NCBI GenBank assembly: GCA_035516255.1
Contig: DATJAL010000035.1
Span: forward strand, 33,665 to 97,664
From: Chitinivibrionales bacterium
GTDB taxonomy: Bacteria > Fibrobacterota > Chitinivibrionia > Chitinivibrionales > FEN-1185
DNA: 64,000 bases
Direction: 5' to 3'
Positions within the stretch are counted from its first letter, which is position 1; each line of letters starts with the position of its first letter. The translations under genes and the position numbers were made by a program. This document shows, piece by piece, positions 42,606 to 51,878 of this stretch. The notes beneath the pieces were generated by a model. The model had not been told where the DNA came from. It searched no databases and saw only the letters and a list, made by a program, of their open reading frames with translations.

Positions 42606-43454
42606 ATGTATTTCATCCGCGAATCAATCGTCGATACCATCCTTGAGGAGGACATACGCTTCGGTGACCTTTCCACCGCGCTGCTGGACATGAAAGACGT
42701 GTCTGCAAAAGCTTCTTTCATCGCCCGCCAGGATTGTGTTGTCTGCGGTGCCGATGAGGCATCGCGGATCATTAAAAAACTGGGAGGCGCGGTTTCCGGC
42801 TTTTGCGAGGACGGGGAAAGGGCGAAGAAAGGTCAAACCGTCATTGGGGCAAAAGGCTCCGCCGGCGTTTTGCATGCCGCATGGAAGACATCGGTCAATC
42901 TGCTCGGCTATTGCAGCGGCATCGCGACCAGGACCAGGACGCTGCTCGACGCCGCGCGACGCATCAACCCGGCGGTCGCGCTGACCACAACCAGAAAAAC
43001 GATTCCCGGAACGCGCGACCTGTCCGTCAAAGCGGTGTACGCGGGCGGCGCCATGCCCCACCGGCTCGGCCTTGCGGAGACCGTTTTATTTTTCAGGGAG
43101 CATTACGATCTGTCCGGAGGATTTTCCCGGCTGCTTGCGGCGATCCCCCGGTTGCGGGCCGAGTGCCCGGAGAAAAAGCTCGTTGTTGAAGTTGACAATG
43201 CGGAGGATGCCGCGCGTGCCGTCGACGCCGGCGCCGACGGCGTCCAATGCGACAAGGTTCCGCCCGGGCAAATCAAAAAAATTGTAAAAAAAGCCGCGGC
43301 CGCTGCGCCGCGCGCGTTCATCATCGCGACCGGCGGCATCACCCTTGACAACATCGAGGCTTATGCCCGAACCGGCGCGCAGGTCATCGCGACCTCAAGC
43401 GTCTATTTCGGCCCGCCCGTGGATTTCGGATTCAAGATTGAAAAACGCCGTTGA
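42606..43454 (+). CDS. modD: ModD, quinolinate-phosphoribosyltransferase homologue
   Basis: A 282-residue NadC-like protein of the ModD type. Landmarks: IREDIRFGDLSTALL-like start, AAWKTSVNLLGYCSGIATRT, ALTTTRKTIPGTRDLSVKAV, GGAMPHRLGLAETVLFF, KKLVVEVDNAEDAARA and FIIATGGITLDNIEAYARTG. ModD proteins lie in molybdenum/tungsten transport operons and their reaction is unsettled, though the NadC fold indicates a phosphoribosyltransferase-like chemistry. The MPHRL variant and location after modE distinguish it from NAD-biosynthetic nadC. Confidence 0.88.
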   Translation: MYFIRESIVDTILEEDIRFGDLSTALLDMKDVSAKASFIARQDCVVCGADEASRIIKKLGGAVSGFCEDGERAKKGQTVIGAKGSAGVLHAAWKTSVNLLGYCSGIATRTRTLLDAARRINPAVALTTTRKTIPGTRDLSVKAVYAGGAMPHRLGLAETVLFFREHYDLSGGFSRLLAAIPRLRAECPEKKLVVEVDNAEDAARAVDAGADGVQCDKVPPGQIKKIVKKAAAAAPRAFIIATGGITLDNIEAYARTGAQVIATSSVYFGPPVDFGFKIEKRR

Positions 43455-43481
43455 AAATTGGTAATTGGGAATAGAATCGGC

Positions 43482-44219
43482 TCATGTTATAATTATTTTA
43501 ATAGCGGAGATAATAAGAACAACGATCAATAACATTATTATGGCGCGATTGTTTTTTATCCTGCTACCCACATCCGATCCCGCATAGCCGCCCGCCACGA
43601 CCGCCGCCACAAACGGCCAGATTCTCCAATTAATAATGACGCCCTGGCTCAACTGCCCCATCAGTCCTGAAATTGAATTGACCAGTATGAACGCCGACGT
43701 GATTCCCGACGTGCTCCAAACGCTCGACCATTTGAAGAATACCAGCAGCGGGCTGAGAAAGATGCCCCCTCCTATCGAGGTCAACCCGGAAAAGAAACCG
43801 ATGATGCTTCCGCAAATGAACCCCGCCGGGACAGGGACCTTTTTGACCTCATACTCACGTCTGAGATACACCCTCAATAGCATGCACAAGGAGGACAATA
43901 TAAGAACGATGCCAATGACAAGTTTTATCTGTTTACCGGGCAATTGTATTGCTCCGCCGACAAACGAGAATGGAATGGAAAGCAGCACAAAAATGATGAA
44001 CGTTCTTAACGAGAACCGCTTTGCCCTTACGTATTTGTAGGTGCCGATGGCTGCCACGATGATATTCAGCACAAGCGCAATCGGCCTTATCTCAGCCACC
44101 GGAACGCTGAAAAGCGCCATGACCGCAATAAAGCCCGAGGCGCCCGCTTGGCCAACAGAGCTGAATAAAAATGCCACGAGAAAAAACAGGAGCGTCAGCC
44201 AGAGGACAACAACATCCAC
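43482..44219 (-). CDS. TauE/SafE-family membrane transporter
   Basis: A 245-residue protein with about seven to eight hydrophobic helices. It starts from a GTG behind AAAGGA. The two related halves carry the family repeats: FSSVGQAGASGFIAVMALF and GFFSGLTSIGGGIFLSPLLVF. The TauE/SafE (DUF81) family is linked to export of sulfite, sulfoacetate and other anions. Its place next to modD and before the Mo/W uptake operon suggests anion traffic, but specificity cannot be read. Confidence 0.85.
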   Translation of the reverse strand: MDVVVLWLTLLFFLVAFLFSSVGQAGASGFIAVMALFSVPVAEIRPIALVLNIIVAAIGTYKYVRAKRFSLRTFIIFVLLSIPFSFVGGAIQLPGKQIKLVIGIVLILSSLCMLLRVYLRREYEVKKVPVPAGFICGSIIGFFSGLTSIGGGIFLSPLLVFFKWSSVWSTSGITSAFILVNSISGLMGQLSQGVIINWRIWPFVAAVVAGGYAGSDVGSRIKNNRAIIMLLIVVLIISAIKIIIT

Positions 44220-44441
44220 GTTGTGGAATCCTTTCGGGAGAAGTAATAAATAATTTGCGCTGAGTGATAAAAAGGAAAAAAAATACGAATCGTCCGTCGG
44301 TAAAATATCCGAACGATGCCGCCAAAAGTTTTTGCGCAGATACTGCGGGCTGTGACCGGAAAAAGAATCTGCTGTAGCGCCGGGAGCCCTTTTTTGTTAT
44401 ATTATAATCACCATTCAAGACGAAAAAAAAGGAGCATGAAA

Positions 44442-46559
44442 ATGAGAAAGAAACTGACCCTTGTCGCAATGAGCATCACCTTTTTAATCGGATCTTCAAG
44501 CATGATAGCCGCTCAGTGGATTCAAGCAAATGGTCCCTACGGCGGACACATAAATGCCCTTGCCCTGAGCGGCGGCAATATCTTTGCAGGGACCAATGTC
44601 GGTGTGTTTCTTTCCGCCAACAACGGAACAAGCTGGACATCGGTCAGCTCAGGTCTGCCTGGAACAAGCGCCGTCATTTCCCTTGCGGCGAGCGGCAGCA
44701 ACATTTTTGCCGGGACTGATGCGAGCGGTGTTTTTCTCTCCACCGATAACGGGGCAAGCTGGACCGCGGTCAACTCAGGCCTCACAAAGACCTATATCGT
44801 GGCTCTTGCGATAAAGGGCGGTAATATCTATGCAGGGACCGGCGGAGGAGGCGTTTTTCTCTCCACTAATAACGGGACAAGCTGGGCCGCGATAAACTCC
44901 GGGTTGCCTGCGACCGTCAGTGTTTATTCTTTTGCCGTGAGCGGCGGCAATGTCTTTGCCGGAACTAACAGCGGCATTTTTCTTAGCGCAAATAATGGAA
45001 CAACGTGGACTCCCGTCAACTCAGGGCTGGGTGATACGAGCGCTATGGCCGTTAATGCTCTTTTTGTAAACGGCGGCACTATCTTTGCGGGGACCACCAG
45101 CGGCGACGTCTTTCTCTCCACCAATAACGGGGCCAGCTGGAATCCGGTCGACTCAGGTTTGGGCACCCCTACCCCTGTTAATGCTCTTGCCGCGAGCGGC
45201 GGCAACGTCTTTGTAGGGACTAATGGAAGCGGCGTTTTTCATTCCGTTAATAACGGAACAAGCTGGACGCCGGTCAACTCAGGTTTGCCGGTAAATTCCT
45301 TTATCAAGTCTTTTGCCGTGAGCGGAGGCACCGTTTTTGTTGGCACTGATGGAGGTGGAGTTTTTCTTACACCCAATAATGGGACAAGCTGGACGCCGGT
45401 CAACTCAGGCATAGTTAATACCGATGTCTGGGCCTTTGCCGTGATCGGCAACAACATTTTTTCCGGCACCTACGGCGGCGGCGTTTTTCTGTCTTCTAAT
45501 GAGGGCGCAAGCTGGGCACCCGCCAACGCGGGCCTCGCCAATGTTGATGTCTGGTCTTTTTTCGCAAACGGCAATAAAATTTTCGCCGGGACTGATGGCG
45601 GCGGTGTTTTTCTTTCCGCCAATAGCGGAGCAAGCTGGACAGCGGTCAACTCGGGTCTGCCGGCGGATTGCTCCATAAAGGCTCTCGCCGTGCTCGGCAA
45701 CAACGTCTTCGCAGGCACCTATAGCGGTGCTTTTTTATCGACTGATAGTGGATCGGACTGGAACCCCGCCGACTCCGGCCTCACCAGCACGGCAGTCGCT
45801 TCGCTGGCCGTTCTCGGCAACCACGTCTTTGCCGGCACCGCAGGGGGCGGCCTCTTTATGTCGACGGACACTGGGAAAAGCTGGAACCTGGTCAATTTCG
45901 GCGACACCAGTTATTATGCGGGTTTCGTCTTTTCCCTTGTCGTGAGCGGCGGCGACATTTTTGCCGGGACGGAAGGCGACGGCGTTTTTCTCTCAAAAGA
46001 CAACGGGACAACCTGGACAAAGGTCAACACGGGCCTTTCGAATCCCTCAGTCTGGTCTCTTGCCGCGAGCGGCAGCAACATTTTTGCCGGAACCGATCAC
46101 GGCGGCGTTTTTCTCACCAACAACGGCGGGGAGAGTTGGACCGAGGTCAACACAGGATTGCCGCCGGATGCCGAGGTGCATTCTCTCGGCGTGAGCAGCA
46201 CCGACGTCTTTGCCGGGCCATGGGGATTCGGCGCATGGCGCAGGCCGCTTTCGGAAATGCTCGGGGTAATCCATGGACCTCACCAGGGAATTTTACGCCA
46301 AAGCAGCATGACGATACGCCTTCCAAGCGGCGGAAACCATACTGTCGCCGTTGAATTCAATCTTGCTCAATCGGACGTTGTCGTCGTTAAAATTTTCAAT
46401 CTCTCCGGAAAGGAAATTGCCTCGCTTATCAATGCAAGGTTCGCCCCGGGTTCCTATTCCATACCGTGGAACATCCAAAATCTGGCCCGGGGTTGCTATA
46501 TTGTAAAAATGCAGGCCGGATCACGGATGTTTTCAAAAAATTTGCCTATTGTCAAATAG
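44442..46559 (+). CDS. secreted BNR/WD40-like repeat protein with sorting domain
   Basis: A 705-residue exported protein. The ATG at 44442 is 7 bases after GGAG and precedes the signal peptide (KLTLVAMSITFLIGSSSMIAA). It consists of about fifteen near-identical 40-residue propeller blades with the core GxVFLSTNNGTSWTxVNSGL and NIFAGTxxGGVFLS, and ends in a sorting domain (VVVKIFNLSGKEIASLINAR). A close relative is encoded in an integron cassette at 62327. Such repeats form beta-propellers for protein or glycan binding. Repeat near-identity suggests recent internal amplification. Confidence 0.88.
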   Translation: MRKKLTLVAMSITFLIGSSSMIAAQWIQANGPYGGHINALALSGGNIFAGTNVGVFLSANNGTSWTSVSSGLPGTSAVISLAASGSNIFAGTDASGVFLSTDNGASWTAVNSGLTKTYIVALAIKGGNIYAGTGGGGVFLSTNNGTSWAAINSGLPATVSVYSFAVSGGNVFAGTNSGIFLSANNGTTWTPVNSGLGDTSAMAVNALFVNGGTIFAGTTSGDVFLSTNNGASWNPVDSGLGTPTPVNALAASGGNVFVGTNGSGVFHSVNNGTSWTPVNSGLPVNSFIKSFAVSGGTVFVGTDGGGVFLTPNNGTSWTPVNSGIVNTDVWAFAVIGNNIFSGTYGGGVFLSSNEGASWAPANAGLANVDVWSFFANGNKIFAGTDGGGVFLSANSGASWTAVNSGLPADCSIKALAVLGNNVFAGTYSGAFLSTDSGSDWNPADSGLTSTAVASLAVLGNHVFAGTAGGGLFMSTDTGKSWNLVNFGDTSYYAGFVFSLVVSGGDIFAGTEGDGVFLSKDNGTTWTKVNTGLSNPSVWSLAASGSNIFAGTDHGGVFLTNNGGESWTEVNTGLPPDAEVHSLGVSSTDVFAGPWGFGAWRRPLSEMLGVIHGPHQGILRQSSMTIRLPSGGNHTVAVEFNLAQSDVVVVKIFNLSGKEIASLINARFAPGSYSIPWNIQNLARGCYIVKMQAGSRMFSKNLPIVK

Positions 46560-46742
46560 GTGTCCCCTGCCTGGAAGTGGCTACCACGCGCATCCGTCGG
46601 ACGCCCGTCGGAAAAAGTGATCGTTTTCACGGCGTCGGTCTTTGTGTGAAAACCTTTTAAAAAACAAAAATTCGTCCTGTCCTTTTTTTCCCCTGATTTA
46701 TTTGCCAAGGCGTTTCTTTTCAAACACTTTTGATTTTGATAT

Positions 46743-46766
46743 CGTTATATATTTTATTATATTACG
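46743..46766. promoter_or_regulatory. ModE-type operator before the binding-protein/porin/modABC genes
   Basis: CGTTATATA, a 6-base centre (TTTTAT) and TATATTACG: 8 of 9 positions symmetric and the same spacing as the perfect site at 37005. It lies 44 bases upstream of the start at 46810, over AT-rich sequence expected to hold the -10 region, so bound ModE should repress. Confidence 0.72.
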
Positions 46767-46809
46767 AAAGCGCCGCATTCCGCGCCGCGCTTTCCAAAAG
46801 GGGGTTTTG

Positions 46810-47676
46810 ATGGCCGCAAGAGTTTTTTCCTTAATCGTTTTAGGTTTTTTTTTCGGATGGACGCCTGGAATAAAGGCCGCTGAAAATCCCGTCAAGGAAC
46901 TGAAAGTCATTTTTCCCGTGACCTGCGTTTCACCCGGCCTGGCGAACGGATTGGCAAAACTGTTCGAAGCCCAGTACAAAATACCCGTCAAGGTTCTTTC
47001 ACTGTGCACGGGCGATGCCATCAAGTTTGTCAAGGAACATGAAGCCGACCTGGACGTTGACGTCATGATGGGACATGACCAGGAAGCCGAGGAGCAGTTC
47101 ATCAAGGACGGGTTCGCGGTCAATTTCCGGCAGGTGTGCTATTCTGATTTCGTGCTTGTGGGACCGAAGGAAGACCCGGCCAAGGTCAAGGGCGTGAAGG
47201 ACGCACTGGAGGCCCTAAAAATTATCGCCAAAGCAAAGGCAAACTTTTGTTCACGGGACGATTCGTCGGGCACGCATTCATTGGAAATGCGGCTGTGGAA
47301 GATGGTCAAGATTAAGCCCGCGGGTGACTGGTATATCAAAACAAGGGTCGGGACATCGGAAACGCTGGTCATTGCCGCAAAGAAAAGGGCGTATTTCATT
47401 TCCCAATGGGCGTCGTTCAAACAAATGGAGGAAACGGTCGATCTGGTGCCGCTGGTTGAGGACACGACGAAACTGTTCACGAATTACGATATCATGGCGA
47501 TAAATCCCGAAAGATTCCCGAAAGCGAATTACGTTTCGGCCATGCTCTTCATCGGCTTCATAACCTCCCCGGAGGTCCAGAAATACATCGCCGATTTCGG
47601 CATAGAGAAATTTCACCGGCAGTCATTCATTCCCTTGGCGGTAAAAATCAGCAAGCAGCAAAAGGACAAGAAATAA
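46810..47676 (+). CDS. TupA-like periplasmic binding protein with four-cysteine pocket, second copy
   Basis: A 288-residue protein, exactly the length of the copy at 24524 and gapless against it by eye. The ATG at 46810 starts the signal peptide (VFSLIVLGFFFGWTPGIKA). C39 (PVTCVSPGL), C66 (SLCTGDAI), C110 (VCYSDFVLVG) and C147 (NFCSRDDSSGTH) are all kept; the other mature cysteine of the first copy (C253) is Ser here. It sits under a ModE box and before a porin and modABC, tying this binding-protein type to Mo/W homeostasis. No dedicated TupBC follows; it might share ModBC or act as a sensor. Confidence 0.85.
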   Translation: MAARVFSLIVLGFFFGWTPGIKAAENPVKELKVIFPVTCVSPGLANGLAKLFEAQYKIPVKVLSLCTGDAIKFVKEHEADLDVDVMMGHDQEAEEQFIKDGFAVNFRQVCYSDFVLVGPKEDPAKVKGVKDALEALKIIAKAKANFCSRDDSSGTHSLEMRLWKMVKIKPAGDWYIKTRVGTSETLVIAAKKRAYFISQWASFKQMEETVDLVPLVEDTTKLFTNYDIMAINPERFPKANYVSAMLFIGFITSPEVQKYIADFGIEKFHRQSFIPLAVKISKQQKDKK

Positions 47677-47700
47677 CAATATCCCATGAAAGGACTCATC

Positions 47701-49026
47701 ATGAAACGTAGCATCGTCTCTGCAATGGTAGTTTTTCTGGTAATTGCGCTCGTTGCTGCACCCTCCCTTTTTGCAAGTCCGAAATTCACCTTTAACAATG
47801 GAAACAGCGATCTGGAGCTGATGCAATCGTATCAATTATGGGGCACCTACACCAGAAATGTCAACGATGTGCCGGCAACCAGTTCATGCGCGGATCTTTT
47901 TCTCAAACAGGGCAGGATCGGCGTCAAAGGGCACGTGCTCCCCTTCCTGACCTATTCCACGACATTCGCCTTTGACAATCTCGGCAAGGACCAATTCACC
48001 GGCTCGCTGGGCACCGGCCAGGCCACCACGAACAACACCTTTTTGCTCTACGACCTTTTTATGACCTATGCGATAGACTCCACCTTCGCAAATCTCACCT
48101 TCGGGTATTTGCGTCCGCAAACCGGCCACGAGAACATTGCGCCCGACGCGGGGGTCAATTCCCTCGACAAAGGGTTGACGAGCCTTTATCTTCGCAATTT
48201 TTTGACGGGCAGGACGAGCGGGCGCGAAACCGGCGTTAATTTCGGCGGTTTTTATCATGTCGAATGGTTTGGCGTGGACTACAACGTCGGCGCGTTTGAT
48301 CCGAACCAGCAATTGATCGCCGGCACCGACGGCGGTCCGCGCAAATGGCACCCCCTCGGCACGGGCAGGCTTGCGCTCAGCTTTTTTGATGCCGACATGC
48401 CTTCGTATAAACTTTCCCCGGAGATCAATTTTTTCGGGGCGCGCAGGGGAATAACGCTCGGCGGCCATTACAGCTATCAGGGCGCGACCGACGAGACCTG
48501 GGACACCAGCGCCGTAAAATATAACGCCGCCGCAAAAACCTATTCCGGCGCCGTAAAGTACGTGGGCGGATTTCAGAAAAACGGATCGTTCGGCGGCGAC
48601 TTTGTGGGGAATATTTTCGGCCTTTCCGTCGATGGCGAATACGATGTCATGACCCGCAGCGTGAACGGCGTTTCGTACCACGGCGGGCTCGTGAAGGCCG
48701 CGGCCGCGAACTTTTCTGACCGGGTGTATCATATCAGGGGCGGGTATGACATTCCCCTTCCCAAGGAGCAGCTTCTCGAGCCTGCGCTCATGTACACCGA
48801 ATTCGACGGCGATGCGGCGTCGGCGGTCTATCCCAACGGCATCGACCATATCCTGGACGCCGGGCTTAATTGGTACGTCAATAAAAATAACTTCAAGATC
48901 GCGGTGCATTACATCTGGCAGGGAGGACGGCCCAAGTCCAATTATCAGAGCGCGCCGCCCGACGCAAACGGCAACGTGACTGTGCGCGGCGACATGGCGG
49001 CGATCAATTTTCAGCTCCAATTTTAA
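47701..49026 (+). CDS. OprO/OprP-type anion-selective porin-like protein
   Basis: A 441-residue outer-membrane protein. The ATG at 47701 follows AAAGGA; the signal peptide is IVSAMVVFLVIALVAAPSLFA. The pattern resembles phosphate-selective porins: LKQGRIGVKGHVLPFLTYS, FLLYDLFMTYAIDSTFANLTFGYLRPQTG, NFLTGRTSGRETGVNFGG and a terminal amphipathic strand ending INFQLQF with C-terminal Phe. It lies between the binding protein and modA in a ModE-controlled run, so it probably passes molybdate, tungstate or related anions through the outer membrane. Confidence 0.8.
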   Translation: MKRSIVSAMVVFLVIALVAAPSLFASPKFTFNNGNSDLELMQSYQLWGTYTRNVNDVPATSSCADLFLKQGRIGVKGHVLPFLTYSTTFAFDNLGKDQFTGSLGTGQATTNNTFLLYDLFMTYAIDSTFANLTFGYLRPQTGHENIAPDAGVNSLDKGLTSLYLRNFLTGRTSGRETGVNFGGFYHVEWFGVDYNVGAFDPNQQLIAGTDGGPRKWHPLGTGRLALSFFDADMPSYKLSPEINFFGARRGITLGGHYSYQGATDETWDTSAVKYNAAAKTYSGAVKYVGGFQKNGSFGGDFVGNIFGLSVDGEYDVMTRSVNGVSYHGGLVKAAAANFSDRVYHIRGGYDIPLPKEQLLEPALMYTEFDGDAASAVYPNGIDHILDAGLNWYVNKNNFKIAVHYIWQGGRPKSNYQSAPPDANGNVTVRGDMAAINFQLQF

Positions 49027-49080
49027 ACGGGATGTTCGGGATCAAACAGGCCGTTTATTATTTTAAACAGAGGAAAAAAT

Positions 49081-49833
49081 ATGAGAAAAATATTTCTCCA
49101 CGCTGGAATAATGGCAGCTTTCCTTTTTTGCCAAAATATTTATTCCCAGATCACGGTCGCCTGCGCCTCCAACATGCAGCCCGCCATGGAGGAGATCAAA
49201 ATCGCGTATGAAAAGACCGGCGGCCGGATAAAATCGGTCTTTGGTTCGTCGGGAAAATTCACGTCGCAGATAAAAAACGGCGCGCCTTTCGACGTGTTCG
49301 TGTCCGCGGACATGGATTATCCGGAAAGCCTTTACGTATGGAAATATGCCGGAAGCAGGCCAAAAGTCTACGCCTACGGGAAACTCGTGCTCTGGTCGCT
49401 CAAGACCGGACTCGCCGAGAAGGGCGTCGCAGGGCTTGGCGATGCCGGAATCTCAAAAATCGCCATAGCGGATCCGAGGCTCGCGCCTTACGGCAGGGAA
49501 TCGGAGCGCGCCATGAAAAACGGCGGCGTGTATGATGCCGTTTCCTCGCGCATTGTTTACGGCGACAACATCGCGCAGGCCGCGCAGTATATCGTCACCG
49601 GCGCGGCGGACATCGGGTTCACCGCGAAATCTATCGTCTTGTCGCCGCAGAACAAGGACAAGGGCACCTGGGCGGACGTTGACAGCACGCTGTACAGCGT
49701 GATCGCCCAGGGCGTCATGGTCTGCAGGTACGGCGCGGACAACAACCCGGACGCGTCGGAAAAATTCGTGTCGTTTCTGCTGGGACCCGGGGCGCGTGAC
49801 ATCATGAAACAGTTCGGGTATTCGCTGCCATGA
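49081..49833 (+). CDS. modA: molybdate ABC transporter substrate-binding protein
   Basis: A 250-residue exported ModA: signal peptide ending CQNIYS, then ITVACASNMQPAMEEIKIAYEK, GSSGKFTSQIKNGAPFDVFVSADMDYP, KIAIADPRLAPYGRESERAM, VYGDNIAQAAQYIVTGAADIGFTA and a terminal KFVSFLLGPGARDIMKQFGY. These are the standard ModA ligand loops (SAS-like, SSG and Tyr near the end). It overlaps the next gene by four bases (ATGA). Confidence 0.93.
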   Translation: MRKIFLHAGIMAAFLFCQNIYSQITVACASNMQPAMEEIKIAYEKTGGRIKSVFGSSGKFTSQIKNGAPFDVFVSADMDYPESLYVWKYAGSRPKVYAYGKLVLWSLKTGLAEKGVAGLGDAGISKIAIADPRLAPYGRESERAMKNGGVYDAVSSRIVYGDNIAQAAQYIVTGAADIGFTAKSIVLSPQNKDKGTWADVDSTLYSVIAQGVMVCRYGADNNPDASEKFVSFLLGPGARDIMKQFGYSLP

Positions 49834-50234
49834 ACCGCCTCACCGGAACGCTGGTCTCGCGCGAATCCGGCGGGTCGGTCGCACGGGTAAGGGTCGATCT
49901 CGGTACCGTGACGATAACCGCGGTCCTGCTCGAAGAACCTCCCCTTCTGCCGGTGCAGGGCGCGCCGGTGACCGTGTGTTTCAAGGAATCGGAAACCGCG
50001 CTCGCCCTTGCGACGTTCGACGGCAAACTGAGCATACGCAACCGCATCCCCTGCGTTGTGACGTCGGTCCATGACGACGGCGTTCTGTGCCGCGTGTCCC
50101 TCGATTTCCGCGGCGCCGGCCTTTCGGCCCTCATCACGTCGGAAAGCGGCCGGGACCTGGGGCTTTCGGCCGGGACGCGGGTGTTTGCTCTTGTCAAGTC
50201 CACCGAAGTAATGATCGCGCCGGAGGCCGCATGA
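49830..50234 (+). CDS. di-Mop molybdate/tungstate-binding protein
   Basis: A 134-residue cytoplasmic protein made of two Mop/TOBE-like halves: NRLTGTLVSRESGGSVARVR ... ALATFDGKLSIRNRIPCVVTSV ... ITSESGRDLGLSAGTRVFALVKSTEVMIA. It is similar to the C-terminal half of ModE without the DNA-binding domain. It is translationally coupled (ATGA overlaps) to both modA and modB. It may buffer or deliver oxyanion to, or regulate, the transporter. Confidence 0.8.
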   Translation: MNRLTGTLVSRESGGSVARVRVDLGTVTITAVLLEEPPLLPVQGAPVTVCFKESETALALATFDGKLSIRNRIPCVVTSVHDDGVLCRVSLDFRGAGLSALITSESGRDLGLSAGTRVFALVKSTEVMIAPEAA

Positions 50235-50902
50235 ACTTCGATCCCGTGCCGCTGCTCCTCTCCGTAAAGCTCGCCGCGGCCTCGGCCGTCATCCTGCTGG
50301 TCCTGGCCATGCCGCTTTCGTTCTGGCTGTATTTCACGCGCTCCCCCGCCGGATACCTGGCACGCGTGTTTGTCAACCTGCCGCTCGTGCTGCCTCCCGT
50401 GGTGGTCGGGTTCTACCTGCTGCTTTTATTCAACCCTTCGGCGCCGGTCGGGCATTTCCTGCAGCAGGTTTTTCACCTGCGCCTCGTGTTCACCTTCGAG
50501 GGACTCGTGGTCGGGTCCGTGCTGTTCAACGTGCCGTTCATGGTCAATCCGGTCTTGTCGGGGCTCGAATCGCTGCCGCGGTCGCTGTGCGAGGCGAGCT
50601 TTGTCCTGGGAAAGGGCCGATGGACCACGTTTTGGCGGGTGCTGCTGCCCTCGATAAGGCCCAGCCTGCTCACGGGGCTCATCCTCACCTTCGCGCATAC
50701 CATCGGCGAGTTCGGCATGGTGCTCATGATCGGCGGCAAAATCCCGGGTGTGACGCGCGTGGCGTCGATCGCGGTGTACGACGACGTGGAATCGCTCCAT
50801 TTCGCCGCGGCGCACCTCTATTCGGCGGTGCTGGTGATCGTCTCGTTCGCGGTGCTCTTTCTGCTCATTCTCGTCAACAAGCGATTCGCAAGGACGTGGT
50901 GA
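50231..50902 (+). CDS. modB: molybdate ABC transporter permease
   Basis: A 223-residue inner-membrane permease with about five helices. It contains FVNLPLVLPPVVVGFYLLL and the ABC-coupling EAA loop (LCEASFVLGKGRWTTFWRVLLPSIRPSLLTG), then AHTIGEFGMVLMIGGKIPG, a ModB hallmark. The ATG at 50231 overlaps the previous stop; the longer frame upstream is antisense-type noise. Confidence 0.93.
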   Translation: MNFDPVPLLLSVKLAAASAVILLVLAMPLSFWLYFTRSPAGYLARVFVNLPLVLPPVVVGFYLLLLFNPSAPVGHFLQQVFHLRLVFTFEGLVVGSVLFNVPFMVNPVLSGLESLPRSLCEASFVLGKGRWTTFWRVLLPSIRPSLLTGLILTFAHTIGEFGMVLMIGGKIPGVTRVASIAVYDDVESLHFAAAHLYSAVLVIVSFAVLFLLILVNKRFARTW

Positions 50903-50903
50903 C

Positions 50904-51779
50904 ATGGCCGCATTTTCAATGACGGTGCGCAAGCGGCTCACGGCGGGCGACACGGCCTTTGAGCTTGACTTTTGCATAGACGCCGGCGGCATGGACTGCG
51001 TCGCCCTGTTCGGACACTCGGGCGCGGGAAAAACCACGCTGCTGCGCATGATCGCCGGACTCACGGTTCCCGACGAGGGCCGCATCGCTCTCGGCGACCG
51101 GGTACTCTTCGACTCGGCGGCGCGCATCAATGTGCCTCCCCAGCACCGGCGCGTGGGGCTCGTGTTTCAGGAGTATGCGCTGTTTCCCAGGATGACCGTG
51201 GAACAGAACGTGCGCTACGGCCTCGCGCGCGACGCCGGGGGCAGCGTCGATTCCCTTTTGGAAACTTTCGGGCTTGCCCCGCTCCGCCGCCGCCTGCCGG
51301 CCATGCTGTCGGGAGGCCAGCAGCAGCGCGTTGCGCTCGCGCGCACGCTTGCGGCAAACCCCTCGGTGCTGCTCCTCGACGAGCCGTTGTCCGCGCTCGA
51401 TCCGGTCATGAGGACCTCGCTGCAGGAAGCGCTTTGCTCCGCCCGGCGCGCCATGCCGGTGCTGACGTTTCTGGTGAGCCACGACTGCGGCGAGATCTTC
51501 AGGCTCGCAACCAGGGTGGTGCGCATCGCCGACGGGTCAATCACTGCCTCGGGAACGCCGCAGGAGGTTTTCGCCGCCCCCGGCGACCGCATGAGGGTGT
51601 CCGGACAGGTTCTTGACAACAGGAAACACGGCGCGATCAACGTGGTAACGATCGCCGTGGGGGAAGAAATATCGAGGATTGCGCTCTCCCCCGATGAGGC
51701 GGAGGGCCTGGCGGTCGGGGACCTGGTGAGCGTGTCGGTAAAGGCGTTCAACCCTGATGTCCGCAAGATTGTCAAATAG
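50904..51779 (+). CDS. modC: molybdate ABC transporter ATPase
   Basis: A 291-residue ATPase: Walker A GHSGAGKTTLLRMIAGL, Q-loop VFQEYALFPRMTVEQN, signature LSGGQQQRVALARTL, Walker B VLLLDEPLSALDP and the switch His in FLVSHDCGEI. A C-terminal TOBE/Mop region (VLDNRKHGAINVVTIAVGEEI) is present. It starts one base after the modB stop and closes the operon. Confidence 0.95.
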   Translation: MAAFSMTVRKRLTAGDTAFELDFCIDAGGMDCVALFGHSGAGKTTLLRMIAGLTVPDEGRIALGDRVLFDSAARINVPPQHRRVGLVFQEYALFPRMTVEQNVRYGLARDAGGSVDSLLETFGLAPLRRRLPAMLSGGQQQRVALARTLAANPSVLLLDEPLSALDPVMRTSLQEALCSARRAMPVLTFLVSHDCGEIFRLATRVVRIADGSITASGTPQEVFAAPGDRMRVSGQVLDNRKHGAINVVTIAVGEEISRIALSPDEAEGLAVGDLVSVSVKAFNPDVRKIVK

Positions 51780-51878
51780 CGCCGGTCAATTCCTCAATGG
51801 CCGCCTTTCAAAACACGTGCGGATTACGCCGTCTCACGATCGGCATTTGCAGCAACGGCAAGGTGGGGTACTTTACAC

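Noticed and set aside
47884..49020. 378-residue antisense frame over the porin
   Set aside because: No ribosome site or known domain; it mirrors the codon pattern of the porin gene.
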